From positions 22,818,260 to 22,882,259 of the forward strand of contig NC_081409.1 of the NCBI RefSeq assembly GCF_030272615.1: DNA of 64,000 nt, written 5' to 3'. Both the position numbers and the translations under genes were made by a program. This DNA comes from Cryptomeria japonica (Eukaryota; Streptophyta; Pinopsida; Cupressales; Cupressaceae). Each line of letters opens with the position of its first letter. Position 1 is the first letter of the stretch. Shown here piece by piece: positions 1 to 11,999 of this stretch. The notes beneath the pieces were generated by a model. The model did not search any database. It was not told the DNA's origin and saw only the letters and a list, made by a program, of their open reading frames with translations.

Positions 1-292
1 GAGGAGAAAGGTTCGTCAAAGGCATGCAGACCTGTCAAAAGCAACTAGCAAGGAAGAATTAAGTTGACAGAAAATTTGATGTCCCAGTCTGAAAGAGGAT
101 CAATGTATTGTTGTAGTCTGTAGAGAAATGTCAATTTTGAAGGTGCTTAGGAGATCCTTGTGCTAGGTTTTGTTCACTACAAACAACAAATGACAAAACA
201 ATAAGGTTGTCAAAAGAATATAAAAAGAAGAATTGTTTAAAAGATTATTATTTTTAAGCTACAGATCTCGTTGAAGGGTTTCATTGAGAAGC
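1..292 (+). other. Untranslated leader of element A
   Basis: AT-rich DNA immediately before the gag start of element A, with no reading frame. No primer-binding site or LTR end is visible, so the 5' LTR probably lies further left. Confidence 0.4.
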
Positions 293-785
293 ATGGAGAC
301 AATAGTGAGTGATATGGAGAAGTTAAACGAGGCTAATTTTTCCCTATGGAAATCCCAAATGGAGGATATATTGATTTTGAAGGATCAATATTTTCCAATT
401 GAGGGAATGTCAAAGAAACCCATAACAATGTTTGATGAAGACTAAACAAAGCTGGAGAGAAAGGTGATTGCAACCATTCGTCAATATCTGGCTAAAATTG
501 TATATTTAAATACTATCAAAGAAAAGAAAACAACAAAATTATGGAAAAAGTTACATGATTTATATGATAAAAATATAGCTTCAAATGAGGTTTTCTTAAT
601 GAAGAAATTATACAACCTCAAGATGGAGGAGGGTGATTTAGTAGCAAAGCACTTAAAGGAGATCAACAAAATCACCAGCCAACTTGCCTCTATTAAAATT
701 GCTCTAGATGATGATATTAGAGCCATCCTACTAATATGCTCCTTGCCCGATAGTTGGGAGAACATGATTGTAGCCATAAGCACTT
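293..785 (+). pseudogene. Element A gag, N-terminal part (Copia gag polypeptide)
   Basis: The ATG at 293 opens a Copia-type gag: METIVSDMEKLNEANFSLWK, then a typical helical gag core with LWKKLHDLY, and the LPDSWENM motif near the end. An in-frame TAA at 443-445 breaks it; the same frame continues from 446 to 785. The frame then runs into the LTR of element B. The missing continuation (TLKFDCVSSNLMNEDL) is found just after B at about 37995, showing one gene split by the insertion. In the family this protein forms the cytoplasmic virus-like particle. Confidence 0.85.
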
Positions 786-1501
786 TGTTGGGAAAATAGG
801 TGCTATACATCTTGCATAATAATGTTTATAATTGTAATATTTATTTATTATGTGAGTTTCCCATGGACATATAATGTAATATTTATTTATTTGATGTTGC
901 ACATGGGCGTGTAACATGTAGAGATTCCTTGGGAATATTCTCGAGATCACTTGATGAGTTGTATTGTAACATTGGGATATATTATATTATATTTATTTAA
1001 TATTGGGGAAATAAATTTGATAAAGTACCCAATATTAGATGTGGGGTCAATGGGGTAGGTAGCCCATGGTATTTGCACATGGTTTTGGTGTAATATCATT
1101 TGGTGGTTTTGTGGGAGCTTGTGTCTATAAAAGCAACCACATGGGTAGTTGTTTGGGTAAGCCAAAGAGTTAGGTTAGCTAAGTTTAGCATTTGTGGAGG
1201 TTGGAAGCATGTTATGGGATGTGTGGTTACATGCTTGTTCACATGGAGTGCTTGTTGATGACTGGGTTTTGAAGGCTTTTATAGTTGTATTGTAATGTTG
1301 CATTGTTGAATAATACATGGTGATGGATGTTTTTGGAGGCTAGGTTTTTCCCTCATGAGGGTTTTCCTAGGGTATATCTTGTGTCATCTTTGATCGGTAT
1401 GTTGTCTATTTTTTGCATGTGGATTCTATGTGATTATTTTTTTGAAATCTAAATTGGGCTATGTAGAAATTGTCATAAAGTTGGTTGTGAGTTTCCTTAC
1501 A
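786..1501 (+). repeat. Element B 5' LTR
   Basis: 716 bp, TG...CA, matching 37265-37975 nearly throughout with scattered substitutions and small gaps. Near 1345-1375 it holds a GGTTTTTCCC...GGGTTTTCC pair, a short inverted motif also seen in the Copia-type LTRs of this window. Confidence 0.93.
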
Positions 1502-1503
1502 AG

Positions 1504-1516
1504 TGGTATTAGAGCT
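1504..1516 (+). promoter_or_regulatory. Element B primer-binding site (initiator tRNA-Met type)
   Basis: TGGTATTAGAGCT lies 2 bp after the LTR end. It differs at one base from the usual plant retrotransposon site TGGTATCAGAGC, and is the start point for minus-strand DNA synthesis. Confidence 0.85.
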
Positions 1517-3564
1517 ATGGTTTTATGGTGTTATAACCCTAGGTGTTGAATCCATGAATGCATGTAAGAATGAAAGACAAGGCAAGATATGAGGGTTTTG
1601 CAAGTTGTTTATTATAGATCTATGTCTTTTGGGTTTGCTGTTATGATGGGTTGTTGGCAGATTTGTGGTTAAAAAAATTGTTGCGCCAAAACGATTTCTT
1701 GCTTGTGATTTCATATGAGGGTTTTGGGGGTGAGATTTCACAAATGACCCCGTGGGACAAAAATAACCTCATAAATGGATTCAGGTTGGTTGGGAGACGA
1801 AAAAATATATATAATTTGGCCTATTTTACTGACAGTTAAAAAATTACAATTGTTTTTGGTTTGAAGCCCCAACAACTGTCAAATTTTATGTCACAGTCTG
1901 CAGAAAATTTTAAAAAAATATCTTGTCAAAATTTAAATTTGGATCTACAAAATAAAATTAAAAAATAAATTATACTATGGAGGCTTTTTTGAAATTTTTT
2001 TATGAAAAAATATTATATATGTGTGTGGGGGGGAGGCAAAGGGGGGGTGCAGGGTCACCAACCCCCCGTCCCTCGTACCACCCTAGAGGCATGATAGACC
2101 TTTCCATCATAGGTTTGTCGATTTGACAATCCCTGTCGTGGTAGGGGCTGTTGGGCCTCTCACCTCCACTAGGGGTGTCAGGCTGGTAAGGTCGGTACCC
2201 GAGCCCTGGTCGAGGGTGGTAGGAACCCCGCCTTTTTGTTAAAAACAAACATAAAAAAAATTGTTTGCCATTTTTTTTATATAATTTTTTTTAATTAAAA
2301 AACTTGGAAATTTAAAAATTGTTGCCAATGTATTTTAATATGCCATATATTATTTTTATATGCTAATTTTAATATGGTGGGTGGGCTAGGTCAATGGGTC
2401 CCAACCCGGGAATTAAAAAATGAAAATTTATTTTATTGGCATATTAGGAAAAATTGAAAAAATATTTTACTATGGCATATTGGTAGTTTTTTGGAGTCCA
2501 GTTGCTTGAATATAGCCTAATAGGTTGTTTTTCTTCTATGAAGCATATCTTGGTCATATGGTGTTAGATTTTTTACTTCTTAGTCATTGGAAAGGAAGTT
2601 CAGTGTACTTCATGATTATATGATTAGTTTTTCAAGATTTTGTTGTTTGGGTAGTGAAATGTTAGCTGGAAGTGGCAGATACCTTTATGGCTTTGAGAGG
2701 TCATAACTTGAACATACGAAGTCAGATTTTGGACTTTGAATAGTTGATGGAAAGATCTTGGAGAGAACTACACTTTGGTTTAGGTTTGGAGAAGATTTGA
2801 CATAATTTATTTGCTGATGTATTTATCTAAGTTGTTTATGGGTTCTTTGACTATGGTGACATTATGAGTTTGTGATATATTACACATTGGAGATTTGGAT
2901 TTGATGTCATTATACACTTGATGTTGTATCTTGATTACTCTCATGTTGACATGCTTATCAGTTGTGGTTTGAGTATGTATGTTGCATTGTTGGGTCTACA
3001 AGTTGTGCAGTGTTGTAGGCAATCTATACTTACATGATTGCATTTATGGCTTAGATATGGGTTGTCTATGCCTATAGACCTATCATTGTTGATGCATATT
3101 TAGATTGGTGGCTTGGTTTAGTCACATGGTTTGCTGATTTTGTTGTCTTGTTGAGGAGGAGAGATGTTACCAGGTATAGTTATAATGGAGGACCTATGGT
3201 GTTGACTATGTGATACTGATAAGTTGGACACATTGGGAGTTAGATGCTTGTTTCGTGGAGGTGATCATGATACCATGGTTTGTCCTTGTGTTTAGGGAAT
3301 TTGGTATGGCATGATTGGATCAGTGAGTGTTTTGATTTTTGATGTTTTTATTGGATTCCTTATTGGTTATGGTAGTGCATCTTCTTGGTTGAGGATCATG
3401 GTTACTTTGGTTTTTGGGACCTCATGATGTGCACCTTGAGTTCTTTGATTATTAGATGGCTTTGGTTGATTCTCATGTTAGAGGATGTTTTTATCATGAT
3501 GTCATGGATAGATTGGTTATACTTTCAGTGGAAGATTTTGATAGTGATGATGTGGCAGTGTAGG
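1517..3564 (+). other. Element B internal region, first segment, non-coding
   Basis: T/G-rich sequence with many short ATG- and GTT-rich runs and no long frame on either strand. It includes a GC-rich patch at 2030-2235. No protease, RT, integrase or gag motif was found. It continues after J, C and I at 13206-14614 and after E at 36757-37264. Confidence 0.6.
2030..2235. repeat. GC-rich island with imperfect inverted arms inside element B
   Basis: A block of about 200 bp that is far more GC-rich than its AT-rich surroundings. The arm CGTACCACCCTAG (2074-2086) is mirrored by CGAGGGTGGTAGG (2211-2223), 11 of 13 pairing. TTGTC-N5-GACAA forms a small inner hairpin near 2115. It could be a decayed foldback element or a captured fragment; no target duplication was found. 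Confidence 0.4.
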
Positions 3565-3569
3565 ATTGG

Positions 3570-5284
3570 TGATGCAGAACATCCACACACTTAACCAATT
3601 AAGGGAGATATTTCTCCCAACTCACCTATCCAACTAGGTGATAACTCTTCACTCACTTACAAACCCCTCACAAGATCATTAGTTACTCACAAGGTTTCAA
3701 CACCCTAACAACTCGCCCATGCTTCTCAACACTCCTCCAACAAATGACACTCACTCAACTAGGGCAAAACAACATGATTAAAACCCAATCCAACTCTCCA
3801 ACACTCATACACCCCTTGTAGCAACTTGCTCAACACCAATCCTTCACTAAGACTCCAACCTCCACTCTCATCATGCAATGGATACTTACAAACACCTAAA
3901 CCCCTCTTAACAGAACCTACAAGGGTTTATCAACTTGTACAAACAATATTTCCTACCCCCCCCCCCCCCAACCACCCAACAACCACCATGAGATCACTGC
4001 CCTTTCACTCCCCTTTAGGACATTCTACAACATTTTTTAGGACAACCCACATTTTTAGAGAATACACCTTCCCAAGGAACCCCAAACGCTCTAAATGTTT
4101 ACAATGTATTTGTACCCTCCTCCACACATTAACTCATCCACACCAGCCCTTCCAACCTTGCAAAGTATTGTGTTCTTTGGCACTGTTAAACTGTCATAGT
4201 CAAGAATGTTGCTATGAGAACAATCAAGGGTTTATTGTTGTTTGTTATGTCTTATCAACTCACAAACCTCTAAACCACACCAAGGGTTCCTCTTTCATCC
4301 CTCTCTCCTCTCTCTAGGCCTCCCAAGGACCATTAAATGAACTCACACATTCCAAACTCATGAACATACTGTGTTCTCAGTCTAAGACACGGGAAAACAG
4401 TCATATCCTCCTCATTTGGCATATGAAAGATGATGCATGAGGCCCTGCAAGAAAATTCATATGAAAGAGAATAATATGATACAATTTTCAACCCATTTTG
4501 GGGGTTTCACAATGGATACAAATAAAGTTTTACATTTTACATGCTCACTGCTAGCCCTAGGTAGGGTTTTGGACAGTCTTTACAAAACTTACTATAACTT
4601 TTCAAAAATTCAATGAAAATAGATGAGACAAGAAGAAAATTAAACTAGATTGATGTCCACAAAAGATCCAATTGGTTCCCAAGGAAAATAAATATTTTGA
4701 TAGAGAAAAATGGTCAGGAACAAACTGCTACATTCAAAAAATGTAGAAACTCAATGCTTTTCTTGTTAATTTTTTTCTTCTTCATACAAAATATTGCATC
4801 CGACCCCTTTTAGTCACAGGAAGGACCTATTTTAACGCATCCAATTCCTCCCAACAGATATAACTACTTTTTGAACCAATATCACTAACAAACAGCTAAT
4901 TACCCTTACAAACACAAAAGTTGCTTTGACAATTTTTTGTCAACATTGACAAGTTTTGCCTAGAATAGGACATAAACCCAACCTAAGACCATTATGACTC
5001 AAAATTGATACAAATAACCCAAAATAGGTCCATATGACCTTTATACATCATAAAATACCATGTTAGACCCATTACTATGCATTTCTCATATAATGACAAC
5101 TTTGACAAATTTTGTCTACATGAGTCCTACTAAGACTCCACATACAAACTAATGGTTTTAATGACATTATTACATCACATATGATATTTAAATACCTTAT
5201 TTACCACTTTTACTCTTAAAAAAAATAAAGGTTTCATAACTTTCCTCATAGAGGCTTGATGGAAACTTAGGTGCTCCTACACCA
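3570..5284 (-). mobile_element. Solo LTR J (probable, minus orientation)
   Basis: A C-rich block breaks the T/G-rich texture of element B. Read on the minus strand it runs TGGTGTAGGAGCACC ... CTGCATCA, i.e. TG...CA, and the 5 bp outside are ATTGG (3565-3569) and TTTGG (5285-5289), one mismatch. It contains a C-run near 3957-3970 and a perfect TTGACAA-tttt-TTGTCAA hairpin at 4926-4943. There is no reading frame with known motifs. Boundaries are less certain than for elements with an exact duplication. Confidence 0.55.
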
Positions 5285-5337
5285 TTTGGTTCCTGATTGT
5301 TTGTTGGCAGTTTTGTATCTTTTTGGTTTGGAGTTCA

Positions 5338-6621
5338 TGATAGTCCTGATACTTAATATAAGTACAGATCCAATAGCCAACAAGATGAGAGGGGGGGGGT
5401 GAATCATACAAACTTAATCATCCATAAAAACATCAGATTCAACCTCAGTAACATATATAAGTCATATAATAAAAAACTGTCAAACATGCAAACTCAAAAG
5501 CATATGAACAATATAAACCTCATAACACCAGATTTAACATGGAAACCCAAATAGGGAAAAACCACTATGGGATTTTGGACCCATTAAGAAATATAATCTT
5601 CTAGAGTATGCTCGGTTAAAAGCAAATCTTGTTAAAGATTACAAACACATTGCTAGATGTGACCCGGTTAAGGGATTTCCCTCAGATCTGTTAGGATCTT
5701 CACTTTGTTAGAAGTGACCTTGTCAAAGGATTTCAAACACTCAATCAAAATGTCACCTTGTTAGAGGATTTACATATAAGACTGTTAATTCCACTCGGAT
5801 AAGAGATTTCCTGTCACTTTCACAAAATAACAGTAATACAATCTATCTACAACTTCACATCTGAAATGCTAAAGCAGATTCCTATTTGTTCAATACAATC
5901 TAGACATAGAACTAATCTTGTCTATCTATTGGGCATCAATACTCTGTTATTCTAATAGGTCTTCAAGCTTCTGTGCTCGGTAATCACTATGTAGCATCCC
6001 TGTGCATACACTTGCCCACATACATTGTTTATCAACAATTCCTTATTTATAAACAATCTTCTAACCGCGTAATCTCCTTGATCACATTTCCCATGATCAA
6101 TCATAGCCTTCAGATCTTCAATCTTGTCCAAGTTCATTGTATCTTTCGATCTGAAAACATTTTACCCCACCTTGGAACTTGTGTTAGGGTAATGCGGTTC
6201 AATCTGAGCTGTAGATCTTCTTGCTGACTTTCCATTGCCTTATATTCATTTAACAAACTTCTTTTACGGCTTGCAAATCATTGATCCGCTCTAGCTCATC
6301 AGCATCTTTCATTAAATATCACATGTAAACATTTAATGCATTCTATTATAGCTTGGTTACAACTCGGTGAATACTAAACTTCACTTGGTAGATATTTTGT
6401 ATTCATTAACCGACTGCGATAACCTTAGGGTTTACCGACTAGGTTCCTTAGGGTTTACCGACTAGGGTCCTTAGGGTTTACCGACTAGGTTCTTTGCTTG
6501 ATAATATAGTATAGTATTAACCTTTACATTTTACAACATATGTATGATGTTAAAACAATCTAAAACATCAATATCTCATCATTCTCTGACTCGGTAGAGT
6601 TGCCCATTGAATAACTTATCC
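5338..6621 (-). repeat. Element C 3' LTR, truncated
   Basis: Matches 10442-11560 of the 5' LTR but stops abruptly at 6621, where RNase H coding begins; the counterpart of 11561-11772 is missing. It keeps a stretch of about 140 bp (around 6180-6330) that the 5' LTR has lost. A G-run followed by GTGAATCA near 5390-5405 is shared with the LTRs of D, E and G. Confidence 0.9.
6423..6491 (-). repeat. 23-bp minisatellite in C 3' LTR, three copies
   Basis: Three consecutive 23-bp units starting CCTTAGGGTTTACCGACT (6423-6445, 6446-6468, 6469-6491). The C 5' LTR has two (11385-11430), the D 5' LTR one (27616-27638) and the D 3' LTR two (33544-33589). Confidence 0.9.
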
Positions 6622-7758
6622 AGTTGTGCTTTTTTTATCATCAATGTTGCATGCCCAATCAGCATCAGTATAAACTTTTAGATCAAAATCATTTCCTTTT
6701 TGATATACTAAGCCATAATCTTCAGTGCCTTTCAAGTATCTGAAAATTCTTTTGATTGCTATCATGTGTATTTCCTTAGGATCTGCAGAGAATCTTGCAA
6801 CAATACCTACTGCATGTGCTATATCTGGCCTGCTGTGAACAACACATTGTAGTTTTCCAATCATGGATCGATAGAGTGTCTCATCAATAGATGCAGATTC
6901 ATTATTCTTTGATAGTTTGCAGTTGGTAGTCATAGGAGTACTTACTGGCTTTGAATCCTCCATTCCAAATTTCTTCAAGATTTCCTTTATGTATTTGGAT
7001 TGAGTAATGAAAATCTCATTTTTCATTTGCAGTATCTGTAAGCCTATAAAATACTTTACCTCACCGATTAATGACATCTCAAATTCTTTTCTCATTTCAT
7101 TTCCAAAGTTCTTGCATAAAGAGTCATTTCCACAAAATATAATATCATCAACAAATATGGCTGAGATTAGTATTCCATTTTCATCATTCTTCATGTACAT
7201 GTTGTTGTTCTCACTTATCCTTATAAAACCAATCTTAATCAAATAAGAGTGCAATCTTTCATACCATGCTCTAGGTGCTTGTTTCAGACCATATAAAGCT
7301 TTGTTCAATTTACATACCTGATATTTATTATTGTCATCAACATATCCTTCAAGTTGTTCAATGAAAACTACTTCTAATATTCCATTCAAAAATGCAGATT
7401 TGACATCCATTTGATAAACCTTGAAGTTCTTGAAAGCAGCATATGCCAACAATGTTCTAACTCCTTAAAGTCTAGCAACAGGTGCAAAAGTCTCACCATA
7501 ATCAATTTCTTCTTCTTGGGCATAACCTTTGCAAACCAATCTTGCTTTGTTCCGAATGACCTCACCTTTCTCATTTAGCTTGTTTTTGAAGATCCACTTT
7601 GTACCGATTACATTTTTGTCCTTCGGTCTTGGGACCAGTGTCCATGTGTCATTCTTCTTGATTTGATCAATCTCTTTAGTCATAGCATTTATCCAATCTT
7701 CACTGTTAAGTGCCTCTTTCACTATTCTCAGTTCAAATTCAGATATTAAACATGTGTT
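6622..7758 (-). pseudogene. Element C reverse transcriptase and start of RNase H
   Basis: Continues the gag-pol frame. The RT opens with WINAMTKEIDQIKKNDTW and GTKWIFKNKL, then MDVKSAFLNG, ALYGLKQAPRAWYE, and the catalytic IFVDDIIF block at about 7133-7165. The tether region and RPDIAHAVG follow, then VYTDADW, where RNase H starts. Coding ends at 6622, directly fused to LTR sequence by a deletion. Stops include LTT-TAA near 7465 and AGA-TAG near 7758; element D has GAA and CAG there. The enzyme copies RNA into DNA inside the particle. Confidence 0.9.
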
Positions 7759-9438
7759 CTATCTCAGTTTGTTCCTTGTCATCACTGGATCATCCTTATC
7801 TCCTATAATTTGACTTGGTGTATGGTGTCTTCTGACATACTTGGCTAATATAGGCTCGGTAGGCTCTGTATGATCTTCTTCATCACTCAGTAACTGGATA
7901 TTTTCTTCATTTTCTTCAACAGTTATCTTGGTAGGACTTCTCGGTTGCACATAGACAAATTCATCATAGTCTTCTGGTTCTTTGGAATTCCTTTCATCAG
8001 TTCTTTCTGCAAATTCATCAATTTTCACATTTGCACTTTCTACTATTTTGTTAGATGATTTGATCAGACATTTAAATGCTTTGCTTCTAGAAGAATATCC
8101 TAGAAATGTTCCTTCTTCACTTTTCTGATCAAACTTGCCATTTCTATCATCTTTATGAACATAGCATTTACTTCCAAAGATCTTAAAATAACTTACATTA
8201 GGTTTCTTGCCATACCAGATTTCATAAGGTGTCTTCAAAGTACCTTTCTTCAATTGAACTCGGTCCAAGGTGTAAACAACTGTGCTTATTGCTTCTCTCC
8301 AAAATGTTTGTGGAACCTTCTTCTCAATCATCAGTGTTCTAGCAAAATCCACAATAGATCTATTTCTTCTTTCAGCTATTCCATTCTGCTATGGAGTTCT
8401 CGGTGCAGAGACTTGTCTTTTAATACCATGATCATTGCAAAATAGGTTGAACTCATTAGATGTGAACTCTCCTCCTCTATCTGATCTAAGACATTTCAGT
8501 TGTCTTCCTGTTTCATTTTCAACTCTAGCCTTGTACCACTTAAACATTTGAAAAGCTTCTGATTTTTCTTTTAAAAACATTACTAACATCATCCTTGAAT
8601 AGTCATCCACAAATAATATGAAATACTTATCACCATAATAACTTTGAACTTTCATAGGACCACAAAGATCAGTGTGCACAAGATCTAAAATTCCCTTATA
8701 AGTGTAGGAATTACTAGTAAAGCTAGATCTTGTCATCTTACCCATCTGGCATCCTCGACAAATAGCATTCTCAAGTTTTTCAAGACTCGGTAGACCTCTT
8801 ACTCAGTGCTTCTTTCTTATCTTGATCAGATTATCAAAATTAACATGACAAAACCTTTTATGCCATAACCAGGTATTATCAATCTTTGCATGCAAACACT
8901 TATTGTGAGTTGAGTTAAGGTGAAATGTATTACCTTTTGTTTGTGTCCCGGTAGCAGCTAACTTTCCATTCTTGTCATGAACTTTGACAGTTCCTTTCTG
9001 AAATTCTATTCGGTAACCTGTGTTGTTTAGCTGTGCTACACTCAACAAATTATATTTCAAACCTTCAACCCAATAAACATCATTTCATATTGCTTTATCA
9101 AGAAGTGTTATGGATCCTTTACCTCTTACCAGACATGGTGCATCATTACCAAATCTAACATGGCCTCCATCATAATCTTCTAACATAACAAATTTGTGTT
9201 TATCTCCTGTCATATGATGTGAACATCCACTATCTATAATCCAAGAATCATTAGTGTTTATGTGAGATATTAGGGCTTTTTCTCCATACCTTTCTTCATC
9301 TGATCCATCCTTGATAGCCACATAAATGACTTCCTCTGTATCAGTCTCATCTGATTTATCATCTTCAGATTCCTCATCAGCAATTAAGCATGTCTTTCTT
9401 CTTCTAAAGTCTCGGTGTCCTCTGTAATGATTATCTTT
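7759..9438 (-). pseudogene. Element C protease and integrase
   Basis: Protease motif SWIIDSGCSHHMTG (about 9240-9200) with the catalytic Asp, then the pre-integrase HxxxH/CxxC zinc region (WLWHKRFCHVNF and CRGCQMGK). The integrase core has HTDLCGP, RSDRGGEF and NGIAERRNRS, so all three catalytic acids (D, D, E) are present. In-frame stops near 9085, 8803 and 8395 are TGA or TAG at places where sibling D keeps a coding codon (CGA or CAG in two cases). The frame never shifts. Confidence 0.9.
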
Positions 9439-10377
9439 CTATCTATCATCTCAGTAATCTCTCTTTTCAGTGAAATCTTTGTCAGGACAGTTAGAAGCCA
9501 TATGTCTAATCTTATCACAATTGAAACATTTCAAAGGTAGTTTTCCTTTATACTTACCTTTGCCTCTCGGTAACCTTTTGGCCAATAGTGCTTCAAACTC
9601 TTCTTTCTTTCTAATTTCTTCATACAGTTTGTGTACCTCCTCCATGTTCTTCTGAAATCTTTCACTTGCTCCACTATGATCTCCTTCAGAGTACTTATAC
9701 TTTCTTTCATTGTAATCATTAGATTCATTCAGATGAAAAGAACTAAATGCAGATTCAACTTTATTTACCGATGACCCACTATTATCAAAATTACTTAACT
9801 CAAATGCATGTAGCTTATCAGTAGTAGCATCCAAGGAAACTGGCTTATTAGGTACAGACCTCAATTCATTGATTGCAGAGACTCGGATTGCATAGGCAGG
9901 TAAAAGGGTTCTTAACAACTTACTTGTCACATCCTTTTCTTCAATAGTTCCTCCTACTCCTTTGATTTGATTTACAATCTCCTTTAGTCTTGTACTGTAC
10001 TAGATTATGTTCTCACCTTCATTCATCCTCATAGATTCAAGTTGTCCTCTTAGACTATCAACTTTTTCTCTTTGAACATGTTCATCTCCTCCATATAAAG
10101 ATATGAGCTTAGTCCACATTGCCTTTGCATCATTGCAGCCTTCTAGATCATTAAACTCAGAATCGGTCAATGCAGATGTTATTTCAATCATTGCTTGAAT
10201 ATGTTCTTGCTTCGCCTTTATCTCTTCCATAGTCAATGGATAGGTGCTCGGTGCAACAAAATCATTCTCCAGATAGTATATAGCATATTCTCCAACTCCT
10301 GATAGATGTAGCTTCATTCTTTTCTGCCATGTAGAGAAACTTGACTTATTCAGCTTAGCTGCATCCCTCTTATACAT
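9439..10377 (-). pseudogene. Element C gag with one CCHC zinc knuckle
   Basis: ATG at 10377 gives MYKRDAAKLNKSSFSTWQKR, the Copia gag N-terminus, followed by a helical core (KAMWTKLISLYGG). The knuckle CFNCDKIRHMASNC near 9510 has CX2CX4HX4C spacing, although the usual Gly before His is Arg. One TAG near 10000 replaces a Gln codon (CAG at the position implied by the C/D comparison). It forms the capsid and binds RNA. The PBS lies about 50 bp upstream. Confidence 0.9.
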
Positions 10378-10427
10378 CTTTGGATCTTTAACTCAAGTAC
10401 CTTTAAACTTTCCTTTCAGAATCCAAA

Positions 10428-10439
10428 GCTCTGATACCA
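10428..10439 (-). promoter_or_regulatory. Element C primer-binding site (initiator tRNA-Met)
   Basis: On the minus strand TGGTATCAGAGC, a full match to the standard plant site, starts 2 bp after the 5' LTR end. Confidence 0.92.
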
Positions 10440-10441
10440 AT

Positions 10442-11772
10442 TGATAGTTCTGATACTTAATATAAGTACATATCCAATAGCCAACAAGATGAGAGGGGGG
10501 GGGTGAATCATACAAACTTAATCATCCATAAAAATATCAAATTCAACCTCGGTAACATAAATCAGTCATATAATAAAAAACTGTAAAACATGCAAACTCA
10601 AAAGCATATGAACAATATAAACCTCATAACACCAGATTTAACATGGAAACCCAAATAGGGAAAAACCATTGTGGGATTTTGGACCCACTAAGAAATATAC
10701 TCTTCTAGAGTATGCTTGGTTAAAAGAAAATCCTGTTAAAGATTACAAACACATTGCTGGATGTGACCCGGTTAAGGGATTCCCCTCAGATCTATTAGGA
10801 TCTTCACTTTGTTAGAAGTGACCTTGTCAAAGGATTTCAAACACTCAATCAAAATGTCACCTTGTTAGAGGATTTACATATAAGACTATTAAGTCCACTT
10901 GGTTAAGAGATTTCCTGTCACTTTCACAAACTAATAGTAATACAATCTATCTGCAACTTCACATCTGAAATGCTAAAACAGATTCCTATTTGTTCAATAC
11001 AATCTAGACACATAACTAATCTTGTCTATCTCTTGGGCATCAATACTCTATTATTCTAACAGGTCTTCAAGCTTCTGTGCTCGGTAATCACTATGTAGCA
11101 TCCATGTGCATACACTTGCCCACATACATTGTTTATCAATAGTTCCTTATTTATAAACAATCTTCTAATCGCTTAATCTCCTTGATCACATTTCCCATGA
11201 TCAATCATAGCCATCAGATCTTCAATCTTGTCTAGGTTCATTGTATCGTTCGATCTAAAAATGTTTTACCCCACCTTGGAACTTGCATAATCATTTAATC
11301 CATTCTGTTATAGCTTGGTTACAACTCGGTGAATACTAAACTTCACTCGGTAGACATTCTGTCTTCATTAACCGACTGCGATAACCTTAGGGTTTACCGA
11401 CTAGGTTCCTTAGGGTTTACTGACTAAGTTCTTTGCTTGATAACATAGTATAGTATTAACCTTTACATTTTACAACATATGTATGATGTTAAAACAATCT
11501 AAAACATCAAGATCTCATCATTGTCTGACTCGGTAGAGTTGCCCATTGAATAACTTATCCCCTTATTCATCATATTCTTTCCTGTGTCTTTACCGACTTC
11601 TTTATAATCTTCCTATCATATTTCTTAAGATATGGCAACATCATACTGAATTAGAAAATCAATTTCTTGACATCAATGACAAAATAATAATATCAAGATA
11701 GTAAAACATCTTTAATCAATTATGTCCATAATCATCAACAACCTTCTCAATATCCTTGTAATATTGCCAACA
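10442..11772 (-). repeat. Element C 5' LTR
   Basis: 1331 bp. On the minus strand it begins TGTTGGCAAT and ends GAACTATCA. It keeps the first 212 bp missing from the 3' LTR and has a deletion of about 140 bp near 11287 relative to it. It carries the CACAATGGTTTTTCCC / GGGTTTCC pair typical of these Copia LTRs. Confidence 0.92.
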
Positions 11773-11999
11773 GTTCATGGTCTACTTTATGTTTTGACAT
11801 TTCAGTTGTATGTGTGTAGACCTGGATGATCTGCATTTAGGAGATGGTTATCATGATGCTATGGAGAGCTTAGTATCATAGTTGAGTGGGACCTTGTAGC
11901 AGTGATGTGTAATCACCATTGGATGGTGGATGATCTTCTTATTGTGCAGACGTTAGGAGGATGCCTTAGATCCTATTACTGTAGAAGGGTCTTTCACAT

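Larger units (their letters stand above)
5338..11772 (-). mobile_element. Element C: Ty1/Copia retrotransposon inserted in B
   Basis: A minus-strand Copia element. Its 5' LTR is at 10442-11772, its 3' LTR at 5338-6621, and the exact target duplication GTTCA lies at 5333-5337 and 11773-11777. Between the LTRs one minus-strand frame reads gag, zinc knuckle, protease, integrase, RT and the start of RNase H, broken only by stop codons. The end of RNase H, the polypurine tract and the first 212 bp of the 3' LTR are deleted. Element D is a sibling. Confidence 0.93.

Noticed and set aside
3826..4317. 163-codon open stretch, Pro/Thr/Cys-rich
   Set aside because: Lies in the C-rich solo LTR J, has no ATG start, no domain, and arises from low stop density in C-rich DNA.
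5952..6137. 61-codon frame inside the C LTR, partly seen in D LTRs
   Set aside because: Similarity is explained by LTR homology; D copies have stops in it, so no evidence for a protein.
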